Origin: Rikenella microfusus DSM 15922
GTDB taxonomy: Bacteria; Bacteroidota; Bacteroidia; Bacteroidales; Rikenellaceae
Length of the DNA stretch: 64,000 bases
Assembly: GCF_000427365.1 (NCBI RefSeq)
Contig: NZ_KE386488.1
Coordinates: forward strand, 1,585,882-1,649,881
Reading direction: 5' to 3'
Positions 22,892-31,825 of the stretch are shown here, piece by piece. The translations under genes were made by a program, and so were the position numbers. The notes under the pieces are model-generated. The model was not told the origin of the DNA, made no database searches, and saw nothing but the letters and a program-made list of their open reading frames with translations. Each line of letters begins with the position of its first letter. Position 1 is the first letter of the stretch.

Positions 22892-25417
22892 ATGAACAAG
22901 ATCTGGATCGTGGCCCTGGCCGCAATGATCGGTACCGGGCCGTTGGGAGCAGCGTACGGGGCCGAGTCCTCTGCCAAAGCGAAGACCGAGCAAACGGCAG
23001 GCAGGAAAGCCGTTAAAGCGAAGAAAAGCAAGAGAGGCAAAAAATCCGCAGCCGATACCACGGCGAAGAAACCCGCTCCGGCCAAAGGAAGCATCGAAGC
23101 GGTAATCAAGCCCGGCGCCAAGCGGACCGACGGGCTTTTCACCGTCATCGAGCAGGAAGGGAAATACTACTTTCTGATCCCCGCCTCGCTGATGGGGCGC
23201 GACATGCTCGTCGTGAACCGCATCTCGAAAGCCGCCGCCGATATGCGGCAGGGTTTCTTCGGCTACGCCGGCGACCCCATCGGCGAGAACATGATCCGCC
23301 TGCGGCAGTCGCCCGACGGGAAAAAACTCTTTATCGAAAACGTCTCCACCCGCGAGATGCCGCGCGACACCGCCGGCGACATGTACCAGGCCGTGGTCCG
23401 TTCCAACATGCAGCCGATCGTCACCTCGTTCGAAATCAAAGGCACCAACAAGGCGAAAGACTCCCTGCTGGTAGACGCGACCGACTTTATCGGCGGCGAC
23501 ACCGAACTGACCGGTTTCGACAACGCCTACAAACTCAACCTGAATATCGGAGGATTCCAGAAAGACAAATCCTATATCGTCGGAGTCAAAGCCTTTCCGG
23601 AAAACATCGAGATGAAAAGCGCACGCAGCTACGTCATCACCCCCAAGAGCAGCTTCCCCGGTTACAAACCCAGTCCGATGCCCGCGACCTACGAAATCAA
23701 CAGCTCGCTGATCCTGCTGCCCGAAACGCCGATGCAGCCGCGTTATTTCGACCCGCGCGTCGGGTTCTTCACCAACGACTATATCGACTACGACAAGAAT
23801 CCGCAGGGGATTAAAGACATCCGGATGATCACCCGTTGGCGGCTGGAACCGAAACCCGAAGACATGGAGGCTTATAAATGCGGCGAACTGGTCGAACCCG
23901 CCAAGCCGATCGTCTTCTACATCGACCCCGCCACCCCGAAAAAGTGGGTGCCCTACCTGATCGCCGGGGTGAACGACTGGCAGGCGGCTTTCGAACAGGC
24001 CGGATTCAAAAACGCCATCGTCGGCAAAGTGGCTCCGACCCCGGAAGAAGATTCCACATGGAGCCTCGAAGACGCCCGCTATTCGGCCATCGTCTATATG
24101 CCCTCGAACGTGGCCAACGCCATGGGGCCGCATGTGAGCGACCCGCGCACGGGCGAAATCCTGGAAAGCCATATCCATTGGTACCACAACGTGATGCAGT
24201 TGCTGCGAAACTGGTATATGATCCAGGCGGCGCCGAGCGATACGGGTGCCCGGAAGATGGTCTTCGACGACGCGTTGATGGGCGATCTGATCCGTTTCGT
24301 ATCTTCGCACGAAGTGGGCCATACGCTGGGGCTGAGGCATAATTACGGTTCCTCGGCCATGACTCCGGTGGACAGCCTGCGCAGCGCGTCGTTCCTCGAA
24401 AAGAACGGCCACACCGCTTCGATCATGGACTACGCCCGGTTCAATTACGTAGCCCAGCCCGAAGACCATATCCGCCGCGAGCTGCTCTATCCGCGGATCG
24501 GCGACTACGACAAATGGGCGATCGAGTGGGGCTACCGCCGTTTCCCGGACCTGACCACGCCCGAAGCCGAGGCCGACACGCTCAACAAATGGATTATCGC
24601 CCGGCTGCAAAATCCGCGCCTGTGGTTCGGAACCGAAACCAATCCGAACGATCCGCGCGAACAGAACGAAGACTTGGGCGACAACCAGATGAAATCCAAT
24701 GAATTGGGGATCAAAAACCTGAAATTCGTACTGGCCGGCATTCCGGAATGGACGCGCACGTCGAACGAGGGGTACGATAATCTGGAGGATTTATATAAAG
24801 AGGTGATGATGCAGTTCATCCGCTATAACGGCCACGTGGCCAAATGGGTCGGCGGTATCTACGAAACGCCGAGGACGGTGGAACAGGCGGGGCCGGTATA
24901 TGCGTATGTGGAAAAAGCCAAACAGAAAGAGGCGATGGCTTTCCTCGACCGCCATCTGTTCACCACCCCGACATGGCTGATCGATGAAAACATCAACGGC
25001 AAGATCGGAACGAGCGGCCCGGAAGCGATCCTGACGGTACAACGCGCCGGATTGAACGCCCTGCTCAGTACCCGGGTATTGCTCAACCTGACCAAAGCCG
25101 AATCGGCGCTGGGCCGGAACGCCTATACCGTGAACGACCTGTTCGGCGACCTGAACCGCAGCGTTTGGCGCGAACTTTCGACCGGGGCCGCGCCGGACGT
25201 TTACCGCCGGGGATTGCAGAATCTCTATGTGGATCGCCTGATCGCGTTGCTGCCCAAATCGGGGATGCCGATCCTGAGCGACGTGCCCGCCCGGGTAACT
25301 TACGAACTGCGGACGCTCCAGGGACGGTTGAAAACGGCCTCCGCGTCCGATCCGGCTGTCAAAGCCCACTACCAGTATCTCGTCAAAAAGATCGGCGATA
25401 AGCTCGATCCGAAATAA
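22892..25417 (+). CDS. Exported zinc-dependent metalloprotease (DUF5117/DUF5118 type)
   Basis: An exported metzincin-like peptidase. From the ATG at 22892 it has 841 residues with a signal peptide (1-24, ending YGA) and a Lys/Ala-rich linker to about 65. DUF5118- and DUF5117-like regions follow (about 70-440). The extended zinc motif HEVGHTLGLRH is at 473-483, and a Met-turn (SIMDYARF) lies about 35 residues later. A DUF4953-like C-terminal region completes it. These proteins are widespread in Bacteroidota; substrates are unknown. The frame is open upstream to 22781, but that part has no signal peptide. Confidence 0.88.
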   Translation: MNKIWIVALAAMIGTGPLGAAYGAESSAKAKTEQTAGRKAVKAKKSKRGKKSAADTTAKKPAPAKGSIEAVIKPGAKRTDGLFTVIEQEGKYYFLIPASLMGRDMLVVNRISKAAADMRQGFFGYAGDPIGENMIRLRQSPDGKKLFIENVSTREMPRDTAGDMYQAVVRSNMQPIVTSFEIKGTNKAKDSLLVDATDFIGGDTELTGFDNAYKLNLNIGGFQKDKSYIVGVKAFPENIEMKSARSYVITPKSSFPGYKPSPMPATYEINSSLILLPETPMQPRYFDPRVGFFTNDYIDYDKNPQGIKDIRMITRWRLEPKPEDMEAYKCGELVEPAKPIVFYIDPATPKKWVPYLIAGVNDWQAAFEQAGFKNAIVGKVAPTPEEDSTWSLEDARYSAIVYMPSNVANAMGPHVSDPRTGEILESHIHWYHNVMQLLRNWYMIQAAPSDTGARKMVFDDALMGDLIRFVSSHEVGHTLGLRHNYGSSAMTPVDSLRSASFLEKNGHTASIMDYARFNYVAQPEDHIRRELLYPRIGDYDKWAIEWGYRRFPDLTTPEAEADTLNKWIIARLQNPRLWFGTETNPNDPREQNEDLGDNQMKSNELGIKNLKFVLAGIPEWTRTSNEGYDNLEDLYKEVMMQFIRYNGHVAKWVGGIYETPRTVEQAGPVYAYVEKAKQKEAMAFLDRHLFTTPTWLIDENINGKIGTSGPEAILTVQRAGLNALLSTRVLLNLTKAESALGRNAYTVNDLFGDLNRSVWRELSTGAAPDVYRRGLQNLYVDRLIALLPKSGMPILSDVPARVTYELRTLQGRLKTASASDPAVKAHYQYLVKKIGDKLDPK

Positions 25418-25433
25418 GTCCGCAACAGGACGT

Positions 25434-25484
25434 GTAAACGCCGGGGCCGTTCTCTTGTAAGGAGAGAACGGCCCCGGCGTTTAC
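25434..25484 (+). terminator. Perfect 22-bp hairpin after the metalloprotease gene
   Basis: Bases 25434-25455 pair with 25463-25484 without mismatch around a seven-base loop. It begins 17 bases after the stop codon. GTCTTTCG follows, a weak T-tract. Confidence 0.75.
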
Positions 25485-25729
25485 GGTCTTTCGATTATCA
25501 TTTTTGAGCCGGCTGTTTCAGCAGGCATTTTCCGGCTCGCACTATTCCTCCTTTCTCCCGCCCAAAGAACCCCGGCCGGGGTACCCGGCAGCACCGCGCA
25601 GCCGTAAAAGAATCTCTCCGATACGTTCGGCAAAACGCAATCTATGCACACACTCCGATGTAATACCGACCTAAACGCCGGTGTTTCGGACACTGCGGCC
25701 TGCGTATATCCGCCGCGGGCGGTGCGTTC
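25485..25729. other. Gene-free stretch between the metalloprotease and antiporter genes
   Basis: A 70-codon frame on the minus strand (25481-25693) overlaps the terminator and has no recognisable features, so it is not called. A GAGCCGG...CCGGCTC inverted repeat lies at about 25505-25538. Nothing else is seen. Confidence 0.35.
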
Positions 25730-27817
25730 CTACTTCTTCAGAATACGCGACAGGGTCGTGTCGCGGTAACGCTTTTTGATATCGTCGATCATCGACTGCA
25801 CGTCGTCCGGCGTAACAAGCCCTTCATGAAGCATTTGGGCCACCGTCGCCTTTTCATTGCTGATCAGCATGCGTACGGTTTTCTGGGTGATCGCCAAGCG
25901 GTACGAATTGGGGTAATGTTCCGCGATCATGTCCATGATCGACTGGCTTTCGTCTATGTTTTTCCGGACCTCTCCGCGCAGTATTTCCAATTTCCGTATA
26001 TCCTCGTTACCGAACGATCCCGAAGCCTCCAACTCGTCCAGCAGCGTCATTGAAGTACGCTGGGCATGGATCAGCCCCCGGGCGACGTCGTACACGGCCA
26101 CGAATGTCGAGGAGTGGTGCCGGTCCACCCATCGGTAAAGTACCTCCCGCGACCGTTTTTTCCACCTCAGGTACAGCGGCAGTTTGGGCAGCTCCAGCAA
26201 TTTGGCACGTTCGCACAGCGGCCGTTTCCCGTCCGCGTCGTACAGCTCCTCGACGGCGGTCAGCAAACGCCGCAACGAATCCGACGATACGATCCCTTTC
26301 TCGTACAACTGCCAATAGCGCGTCCGTTCCTTGTCCAGTATCCGCAGCCGGATGTCCGCCATCAGGTCCTGGGTCTGCACCGGGCCGACGGGCGCAGCCT
26401 CGGGTACCGGCAGGAAAGTCGCGACTTTGTCCCAGTCCGCCGCCTGCAACGCCTCGTTCTGTTGCAGTTCGCGATAGTATTTTTCGGCGTTGTCGCACAA
26501 TTGTTTGTGGATCGTATAATTCAGGTAGGTCTTGGCCGACGACACACGGGTGAGGCCCAGCCTGCGCAGCAGCCATCCGATGGTCGTGGCATTGACTGTC
26601 AGGGTCAGCGTCACGATCCCGGCCGTCAGGAACAGCACCTGCTGCCGCACGGCTTCCGGAATAGGCAGCGTGTAGGAGACCATCAGGGCCAGCGTCAGCC
26701 CCAGCGCCCCGCGCAGACCGCCCCAGCAGAGGATCACCGCTTCGCGTTTGGAAAGCCCGTATCCCGACCGCTTCATCACGGGATAGAAGATCGCGATCAT
26801 CGCCATCCGTATGAGGTTGATACCTGTATAAACCAGTACCAACACGACGAAATCCATCAGGGTCGCCTGGACCTGTAATGCGATCACCACCCCTACAAGT
26901 ATGAAAATCAACGTATTGGCCATATAAGTAGCCAATTCCCAAAATTCCTGCATAAAGCGGTTCACGTCCGGGGCGATTCTCGGCCGCCCGTAATAGGCGA
27001 TCACCACGCCGTATCCGACCAGCGCGATGACTCCCGAAACGTCCAAATAGCTTTGCGCCAGGAAAAATGTCAGGTAGGCCGAAACCAGAATGGCGCTGTT
27101 CTGCATGATCGCGTCGCTCTGGCTCCGGGTGATGAACCACAGGCAGAGCCAGCCGAACACGACTCCGAGCAGCACGCCGCCCAACACTACGTAAATGAAT
27201 TCGGTTACCGGCGTGTCCACCCCTCCCGCCGCAGTAAAGGTGCCGAAAAAGAGCATGAACAGCACGATGCCCGTACCGTCGTTGAGCATCGATTCGGCGT
27301 CCACCAGCGTCGAGAACCGCTTGCTCACCCCCAATTCCCGGAGCAGGGCCACTACCGCCACCGGGTCGGTCGCGCTGATCAGCGCGCCGAACATCAGGGC
27401 GTGCGTCCAGTCCCACTGGGCATAGTCCGGGGCGAAGAGGCTGACGCCCATCATCAGCAGGCCGGTCAGGAACATGGCTACCACCATCCCCGGCACCGAG
27501 AGCAGCGTGGCGTTGAACAAGGTCTTGCGGAAAATATGGGCATCCAGTTCGTAGGCCGCGTCGAAAATCAGGATGGGCAGGAAAAGGTAGAGGATCAGGT
27601 CGGGATTGATATTGCCCGCGAAATCGATCGATGCTTTGAAGACCGATCCGTCGGCATATACGCCGGCACGGTCCAGCAGGCCGATGATCAGCCCGAATGC
27701 GAACAACCCTACCGTATAGGGCAGGACGGTGCGTTTGAGTCCGTATTTGAGAATGGCTCCGGCCACCAGCGAGACGATCACGAAGACCAGCGGGGCTAAC
27801 AATTCCATTGAATCCAT
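25730..27817 (-). CDS. Cation:proton antiporter, CPA1 (NhaP) family
   Basis: An inner-membrane Na+(K+)/H+ exchanger. From the ATG at 27817 it has 695 residues beginning MDSMELLAPLVF. About 12 membrane segments cover the first 430 residues. The conserved ALISATDPVAVVALL and DAESMLNDGTGIVLF segments contain the ion-binding Asp residues (TDP and ND). A hydrophilic C-terminal region of about 260 residues, with helical and coiled character, should lie in the cytoplasm and may regulate transport. A TAATTTTG box at 27847-27854 lies downstream of the upper in-frame start at 27880, which excludes that start. Confidence 0.92.
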   Translation of the reverse strand: MDSMELLAPLVFVIVSLVAGAILKYGLKRTVLPYTVGLFAFGLIIGLLDRAGVYADGSVFKASIDFAGNINPDLILYLFLPILIFDAAYELDAHIFRKTLFNATLLSVPGMVVAMFLTGLLMMGVSLFAPDYAQWDWTHALMFGALISATDPVAVVALLRELGVSKRFSTLVDAESMLNDGTGIVLFMLFFGTFTAAGGVDTPVTEFIYVVLGGVLLGVVFGWLCLWFITRSQSDAIMQNSAILVSAYLTFFLAQSYLDVSGVIALVGYGVVIAYYGRPRIAPDVNRFMQEFWELATYMANTLIFILVGVVIALQVQATLMDFVVLVLVYTGINLIRMAMIAIFYPVMKRSGYGLSKREAVILCWGGLRGALGLTLALMVSYTLPIPEAVRQQVLFLTAGIVTLTLTVNATTIGWLLRRLGLTRVSSAKTYLNYTIHKQLCDNAEKYYRELQQNEALQAADWDKVATFLPVPEAAPVGPVQTQDLMADIRLRILDKERTRYWQLYEKGIVSSDSLRRLLTAVEELYDADGKRPLCERAKLLELPKLPLYLRWKKRSREVLYRWVDRHHSSTFVAVYDVARGLIHAQRTSMTLLDELEASGSFGNEDIRKLEILRGEVRKNIDESQSIMDMIAEHYPNSYRLAITQKTVRMLISNEKATVAQMLHEGLVTPDDVQSMIDDIKKRYRDTTLSRILKK

Positions 27818-27846
27818 AGGCTTATCCGGTTTGGGACGGTAAATGG

Positions 27847-27854
27847 CAAAATTA
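27847..27854 (-). promoter_or_regulatory. -7 box (TAATTTTG) for the antiporter gene
   Basis: Exact TAnnTTTG match on the minus strand, 29 bases before the ATG at 27817. A TTTG lies upstream at a 23-bp spacing, a little long. Confidence 0.5.
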
Positions 27855-27900
27855 CCAATTTTTCCGGTCGATGTCCGCAAAATACGGTTTATTTATCGGA

Positions 27901-27995
27901 CGTATTCCGATTCGGTTTGTTCCGGTATTCCGGATGGCCGGTTCGGTCGCAGGCAAACCCGCCGGATTGCGCGTCGGGGCATCGAAGGCCGGGAA
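27901..27995 (+). repeat. Family D repeat, copy D2
   Basis: Matches the reverse complement of 17,258-17,352. It lies about 60 bases from B3, so D and B elements are associated at both sites, though in different relative orientation. Confidence 0.65.
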
Positions 27996-28052
27996 CTCTA
28001 TTAGAGCACAAATCTCATTGGGCTATTCCCGTTACCCGATTATATACTTTGG

Positions 28053-28230
28053 CTATACCGACTGTTTTTTCCAGCGTTTTTTGATCCTTTCGACAGAGAA
28101 AACTCCGGGCCGGAGTGGTCCGTCGGGGCTTTTGCCAGGGGGAGCCATACTCGATTCAGGCGGCGTCGCGGAGCCGATAGCGGAAAATTATCGCCGAACA
28201 AGTCCGGCATACTGGGGCATATAATCGGGT
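28053..28230 (+). repeat. Family B intergenic repeat, copy B3
   Basis: Contains TATACCGACTGTTTTTTCC, CTTTTGCCAGG, ACTCGATTCAGGCGGCGTCG, GAGCCGATAGCGGAAAATTA, and the end ATATAATCGGG. The small hairpin before TTTT is degraded in this copy. It lies between the divergent antiporter and msrAB genes. Confidence 0.75.
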
Positions 28231-28299
28231 TCCGTTATTTTTCCATATCCGGAAAATAATATTCAATACCGGGCATGTTTTTTGCGTTTTATAAATGAA

Positions 28300-29271
28300 A
28301 TGGGAAAAACCGTTAATTTTATGCGCCGCGCCGGGAAACTCCGGCTGATCGTGCGGAGGATTCCGGTGCTCGCCGTGTTGTCGGCGGTCGGCGCCGCAAA
28401 TGCACAAAATATGAAAAAGGAACTGACGCCCGAAGAAAAAAGGGTGATGATCGACAAAGGTACCGAACGGCCTTTTACGGGCAAATACTACGACTTCAAA
28501 GAGAAAGGGACTTATGTCTGCAAGCAGTGCGGCGCGCCGCTCTACCGGTCGGAAGACAAGTTCGATTCGGGCTGCGGCTGGCCGAGTTTCGACGACGAGA
28601 TTCCGGGGGCGGTCAAACGCAGCGTGGACGCCGACGGGCATCGGACGGAGATCGCTTGCGCCCGATGCGGCGCCCATTTGGGGCATGTCTTTACGGGCGA
28701 GGGCTTTACGGAGAAAAATACGCGCCATTGCGTGAACTCTGTCTCGATGGATTTCATTCCTGCGGAAAGGGCTGAACCGGCGGCGCGGAAAACGGCGGAG
28801 GCGATCTTCGCCGGAGGTTGTTTCTGGGGCGTGGAGCACATGATGCAGAAGCAGCCGGGCGTGCTTTCGGTGGTTTCGGGGTATATCGGCGGTACGGTCG
28901 ATCGGCCGACTTACGAGCAGGTATGCACGAAAAAAACGGGACATGCCGAAGCGGTGAAAGTGACTTACGATCCTTCCGTAACGGATTACGAAACGTTGGC
29001 GAAACTCTTTTTCGAGATTCACGATCCGACGCAGGAGGACGGCCAGGGGCCTGATTTGGGGCCGCAGTACCGGTCGGAAATTTTTTATCTGACGCCGGAG
29101 CAAAAGGCTGTAGCCGAAAAACTGATCGCACGGCTCAGGGCCAAAGGTTACGGGGTGGTGACGAAAGTGACTCCGGCGACGACGTTCTGGCCGGCGGAGA
29201 ATTATCATCAGGATTATTACGAACGTAAGGGTACGGAGCCGTACTGTCATGCCTACACCAAAAGATTCTGA
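28300..29271 (+). CDS. msrAB: Peptide methionine sulfoxide reductase, MsrB-MsrA fusion
   Basis: Repairs both epimers of oxidised methionine. From the ATG at 28300 it has 323 residues. A hydrophobic N-terminal segment (about 16-36) suggests export, as for envelope Msr enzymes. The MsrB half comes first, with zinc cysteines C74, C77, C120 and C123 and catalytic C144 in RHCVNS. The MsrA half follows with catalytic C174 in GGCFWG and GYIGGTVDRPTYEQVCTKKTGH. Both halves look active. An upstream TTG at 28282 is possible but less likely. Confidence 0.94.
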   Translation: MGKTVNFMRRAGKLRLIVRRIPVLAVLSAVGAANAQNMKKELTPEEKRVMIDKGTERPFTGKYYDFKEKGTYVCKQCGAPLYRSEDKFDSGCGWPSFDDEIPGAVKRSVDADGHRTEIACARCGAHLGHVFTGEGFTEKNTRHCVNSVSMDFIPAERAEPAARKTAEAIFAGGCFWGVEHMMQKQPGVLSVVSGYIGGTVDRPTYEQVCTKKTGHAEAVKVTYDPSVTDYETLAKLFFEIHDPTQEDGQGPDLGPQYRSEIFYLTPEQKAVAEKLIARLRAKGYGVVTKVTPATTFWPAENYHQDYYERKGTEPYCHAYTKRF

Positions 29272-29290
29272 TTCCGGCCGCTATGCGGAC

Positions 29291-29446
29291 AAATAACTGT
29301 ACGGATAAATATTCGGGCCGGACGCTCGGGAGGGCTCGGGTAGTTACAGCCCGGCCCGAGTACCGAGCGGCACCGGGCCTCCTGTGGGGAGGCCTCCGGC
29401 TCGCCCGCTGACGCGGAAACTTGTTTTTAACTGTACGGTTATTTAT
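29291..29446 (-). repeat. Family A module, copy A3, with both joints
   Basis: The reverse complement of 29312-29420 matches A1 and A2 (GGCGAGCCGGAGGCCTCCCC, GGCCCGGTGCCGCTCGG, GGGCTGTAACTACCC, GGCCCGAATA). The joints are AACTGTACGGATAAAT (29293-29308) and TTAACTGTACGGTTATT (29427-29443). Confidence 0.8.
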
Positions 29447-29553
29447 CCGCGTAGCGGTCAGCCCGGAGCCACCCCCGGCGCAGGGCTGCAACCTGCGGTC
29501 GCACCCTCGCTGGCTCCGGAATTGGGCCTGCAAATTAATCGTACAATTAAATA
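29447..29553 (-). repeat. Family E module, copy E2, with its outer joint
   Basis: The reverse complement matches E1 (CCGGAGCCAGCGAGGG... GTTGCAGCCCTGCGCCGGGGG... GGCTCCGGGCTGA, each run shorter than 20 bases when read separately). The outer joint ATTAATCGTACAATTAA lies at 29534-29550. Confidence 0.7.
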
Positions 29554-29581
29554 TTCCTGATCTTTCCCTCCTGTTCGTTCA

Positions 29582-29660
29582 TCGGGTAGAGGCTGCAAAC
29601 CCGGGGAATCGCATACCCGGCGGTTCTTTATCTGCTTTTTTGCCCGGTTCCAGAATAAAA
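29582..29660 (+). repeat. Partial family F module, copy F3
   Basis: CGGGTAGAGGCTGC, CCCGGGGAATCGCAT, CCCGGCGGTTCTTTATCTG and CTTTTTTGCCCGG follow the order of F1. With E2 and A3 it forms an A-E-F cluster that is the mirror image of F2-E1-A2. Confidence 0.6.
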
Positions 29661-29693
29661 CCATGTGTCGTTGCCTGAATTAAATCGTCCGGT

Positions 29694-29725
29694 TTTGCGG
29701 GATATCGAAAAAGTTTTTACCTTTG
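29694..29725 (+). promoter_or_regulatory. Promoter of rplU-rpmA
   Basis: TTTG (29694-29697), a 20-bp spacer and TACCTTTG (29718-29725) match the consensus. The ATG of rplU is 34 bases downstream. Confidence 0.8.
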
Positions 29726-29759
29726 CGGTTCAAAACACCTAACAACAAGCGAAACGAAT

Positions 29760-30071
29760 ATGTACGCTATCGTAGAAATTGCAGGTCAGCAATTCAAAGT
29801 TGAAAAAGGTCGCAAGCTGTATGTTCACCGTCTCGCTGACGCGGAAGGCGCCGGCGTGAGCTTCGACAAAGTCCTGCTAATTGACAATGACGGAAAGGTT
29901 GCAGTTGGCGCACCTACGGTAAAAGACGCCAAAGTGGAAGCCACTGTGCTGAAACACCTCAAAGACGATAAAGTCATCGTCTTCAAGAAGAAACGCCGCA
30001 AAGGCTACCAGAAACAGAACGGGCACCGCCAGTGCCTGACCCAGATCGAAATCAAAGACATCATTGCTTAA
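29760..30071 (+). CDS. rplU: 50S ribosomal protein L21
   Basis: Binds 23S rRNA. The 103-residue product begins [20 protein letters not shown] and carries the C-terminal RNA-binding segment [16 protein letters not shown] (about 78-93). Codon choice differs somewhat from neighbours (more GCT/GAA), as expected for a highly expressed gene. It is cotranscribed with rpmA, 55 bases downstream. Confidence 0.97.
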   Translation: MYAIVEIAGQQFKVEKGRKLYVHRLADAEGAGVSFDKVLLIDNDGKVAVGAPTVKDAKVEATVLKHLKDDKVIVFKKKRRKGYQKQNGHRQCLTQIEIKDIIA

Positions 30072-30126
30072 TTTCGAGGGGGGAAATCCATTCTGTCAGT
30101 TGAAAACGCTTAAAAAGTAAAAGACA

Positions 30127-30387
30127 ATGGCACATAAGAAAGGTGTAGGTAGTTCGAAGAACGGCCGTGAATCCGAAAGCAAACGTCTGGGCGTCAAATT
30201 GTTCGGCGGCCAGGTGGCCAAAGCCGGCAACATTATCGTGCGGCAGCGCGGCACGGTACACAATCCGGGCGAAAACGTAGGGATGGGCAAAGACCACACC
30301 CTGTTCGCACTGGTGGACGGTACCGTATGCTTCAAGAAGAAAGCGGAAGGCAAGTCGTTCGTATCGGTGGTCCCGATTGCGGAATAA
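30127..30387 (+). CDS. rpmA: 50S ribosomal protein L27
   Basis: Lies near the peptidyl-transferase centre. The 86-residue product begins [20 protein letters not shown] and has the conserved [20 protein letters not shown] (about 38-57). The N-terminus already starts with the mature-type AHKKG, so no protease-cleaved extension as in Firmicutes is present. Confidence 0.97.
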   Translation: MAHKKGVGSSKNGRESESKRLGVKLFGGQVAKAGNIIVRQRGTVHNPGENVGMGKDHTLFALVDGTVCFKKKAEGKSFVSVVPIAE

Positions 30388-30420
30388 CGGCTGCCGGGCG
30401 CATCCCGGCATACAGACTTC

Positions 30421-30465
30421 AGAGGGCTGGTTTTCTCCGCAGAGGGAAAACCGGCCTCTTTTTTT
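30421..30465 (+). terminator. Terminator of rplU-rpmA
   Basis: AGAGGGCTGGTTTTC (30421-30435) pairs with GAAAACCGGCCTCT (30446-30459) with one bulge and one GU pair; TTTTTT follows. Confidence 0.8.
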
Positions 30466-30476
30466 GCAAAAAAACG

Positions 30477-30484
30477 TAACTTTG
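30477..30484 (+). promoter_or_regulatory. -7 box (TAACTTTG) for serS
   Basis: Exact TAnnTTTG match 60 bases before the ATG at 30545. The only TTTG nearby belongs to the terminator T-run and is too close. Confidence 0.5.
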
Positions 30485-30544
30485 AAAATTCCGCGCCGCC
30501 TGTTGCCGGCCCGAAAAACAGGATGAGATAAATACGAGAATACA

Positions 30545-31825
30545 ATGCTGACACTGAAACAGATCCGGGACGAACGCGAACAAACCGTCGCCCGTTTGGC
30601 CAAAAAAGGGGTGGATGCCGCTCCGATAATAGACAGAATCGTCGCGCTGGATGATCGCCGTAAAGCGATCCAGCAGCAACTGGACGGCAACCTGTCCGAA
30701 CAGAACAAGATCGCCAAAGAGATCGGCGGTCTGTTCAAATCCGGAAAAACCGACGAGGCCAATGCCTTGAAAGAAAAGGTCGCCGGGCTGAAGGAGCAGT
30801 CCAAAGCGCTCGAAACGGAACAGGCGGATGTGATCTCCGAAATGGAGTCCCTGATCGTGACCCTTCCGAACCGTCCGGCGGAGATCGTGCCGGAAGGAAA
30901 AACGGCCGAAGACAACCTTGTGGTCAAAATGGGAGGGCCGGAGGCCCGGCAGCTCAAAGGAGAAGGCATCCTGCCGCATTGGGAACTGGCCAAAAAATAC
31001 GACATCATCGATTTCGAACTGGGGAACAAACTCACCGGGGCTGGCTTCCCGGTCTATAAAGGCAAAGGAGCCCGGTTGCAGCGGGCGCTCATCAACTTTT
31101 TCCTGGATATAAATACGGCCGCCGGTTTCCTGGAGGTGGAACCTCCGATCATGGTGAACGAGGCTTCGGGATTCGGGACGGGGCAGTTGCCGGACAAGGA
31201 AGGGCAGATGTACCACGCTACGGTGGACAATTTCTACCTGATCCCGACGGCGGAGGTGCCGGTGACCAATATTTTCCGCGATGAAATCGTGGACGAGAAA
31301 CAGCTTCCGATCCGGATGACGGCTTATACGCCGTGTTTCCGGCGCGAGGCGGGGTCGTACGGGAAGGATGTGCGGGGATTGAACCGTCTGCATCAGTTCG
31401 ACAAGGTGGAGATCGTGCAGGTGGCTCATCCGTCGGATTCTTACGAAAGGCTGGACGAAATGGTGGCCCATGTGGAGGGGATCGTGCAGAAGCTGGGACT
31501 GCCGTACCGTATCCTGCGTCTGTGCGGAGGAGATATGAGCTTTACGAGTGCGCTGACTTACGATTTCGAGGTGTACAGCGAGGCGCAGGACAAATGGCTG
31601 GAGGTATCTTCGGTCTCTAATTTCGAGTCGTTCCAGGCGAACCGGCTGAAACTCCGGTTCCGCAATGCGGAGACGAAGAAAACGGAGCTGGCGCACACGC
31701 TGAACGGCAGCTCGCTGGCGTTGCCGCGTATCGTGGCGGCACTCTTGGAAAATAACCAGACGCCGGAAGGTATCGTCATCCCGGAAGCACTCAGACCCTA
31801 TACCGGCTTCGATATCATTAAATAG
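30545..31825 (+). CDS. serS: Seryl-tRNA synthetase
   Basis: Class II synthetase that charges tRNA-Ser (and tRNA-Sec where present). The 426-residue product has the N-terminal antiparallel coiled coil (about 30-100) that grips the tRNA long arm. Motif 2 (TPCFRREAGSYGKDVRGLNR, about 260-279) and motif 3 (NGSSLALPRIVAALLENNQT, about 387-406) are complete. It is followed directly by repeat C2. Confidence 0.97.
   Translation: MLTLKQIRDEREQTVARLAKKGVDAAPIIDRIVALDDRRKAIQQQLDGNLSEQNKIAKEIGGLFKSGKTDEANALKEKVAGLKEQSKALETEQADVISEMESLIVTLPNRPAEIVPEGKTAEDNLVVKMGGPEARQLKGEGILPHWELAKKYDIIDFELGNKLTGAGFPVYKGKGARLQRALINFFLDINTAAGFLEVEPPIMVNEASGFGTGQLPDKEGQMYHATVDNFYLIPTAEVPVTNIFRDEIVDEKQLPIRMTAYTPCFRREAGSYGKDVRGLNRLHQFDKVEIVQVAHPSDSYERLDEMVAHVEGIVQKLGLPYRILRLCGGDMSFTSALTYDFEVYSEAQDKWLEVSSVSNFESFQANRLKLRFRNAETKKTELAHTLNGSSLALPRIVAALLENNQTPEGIVIPEALRPYTGFDIIK

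Noticed and set aside
25481-25693. 70-codon frame between the metalloprotease and antiporter genes
   Set aside because: It begins in a spacer, overlaps the terminator and has no recognisable feature.
28156-29250. 364-codon frame antisense to msrAB
   Set aside because: It shadows a gene with all catalytic residues intact.
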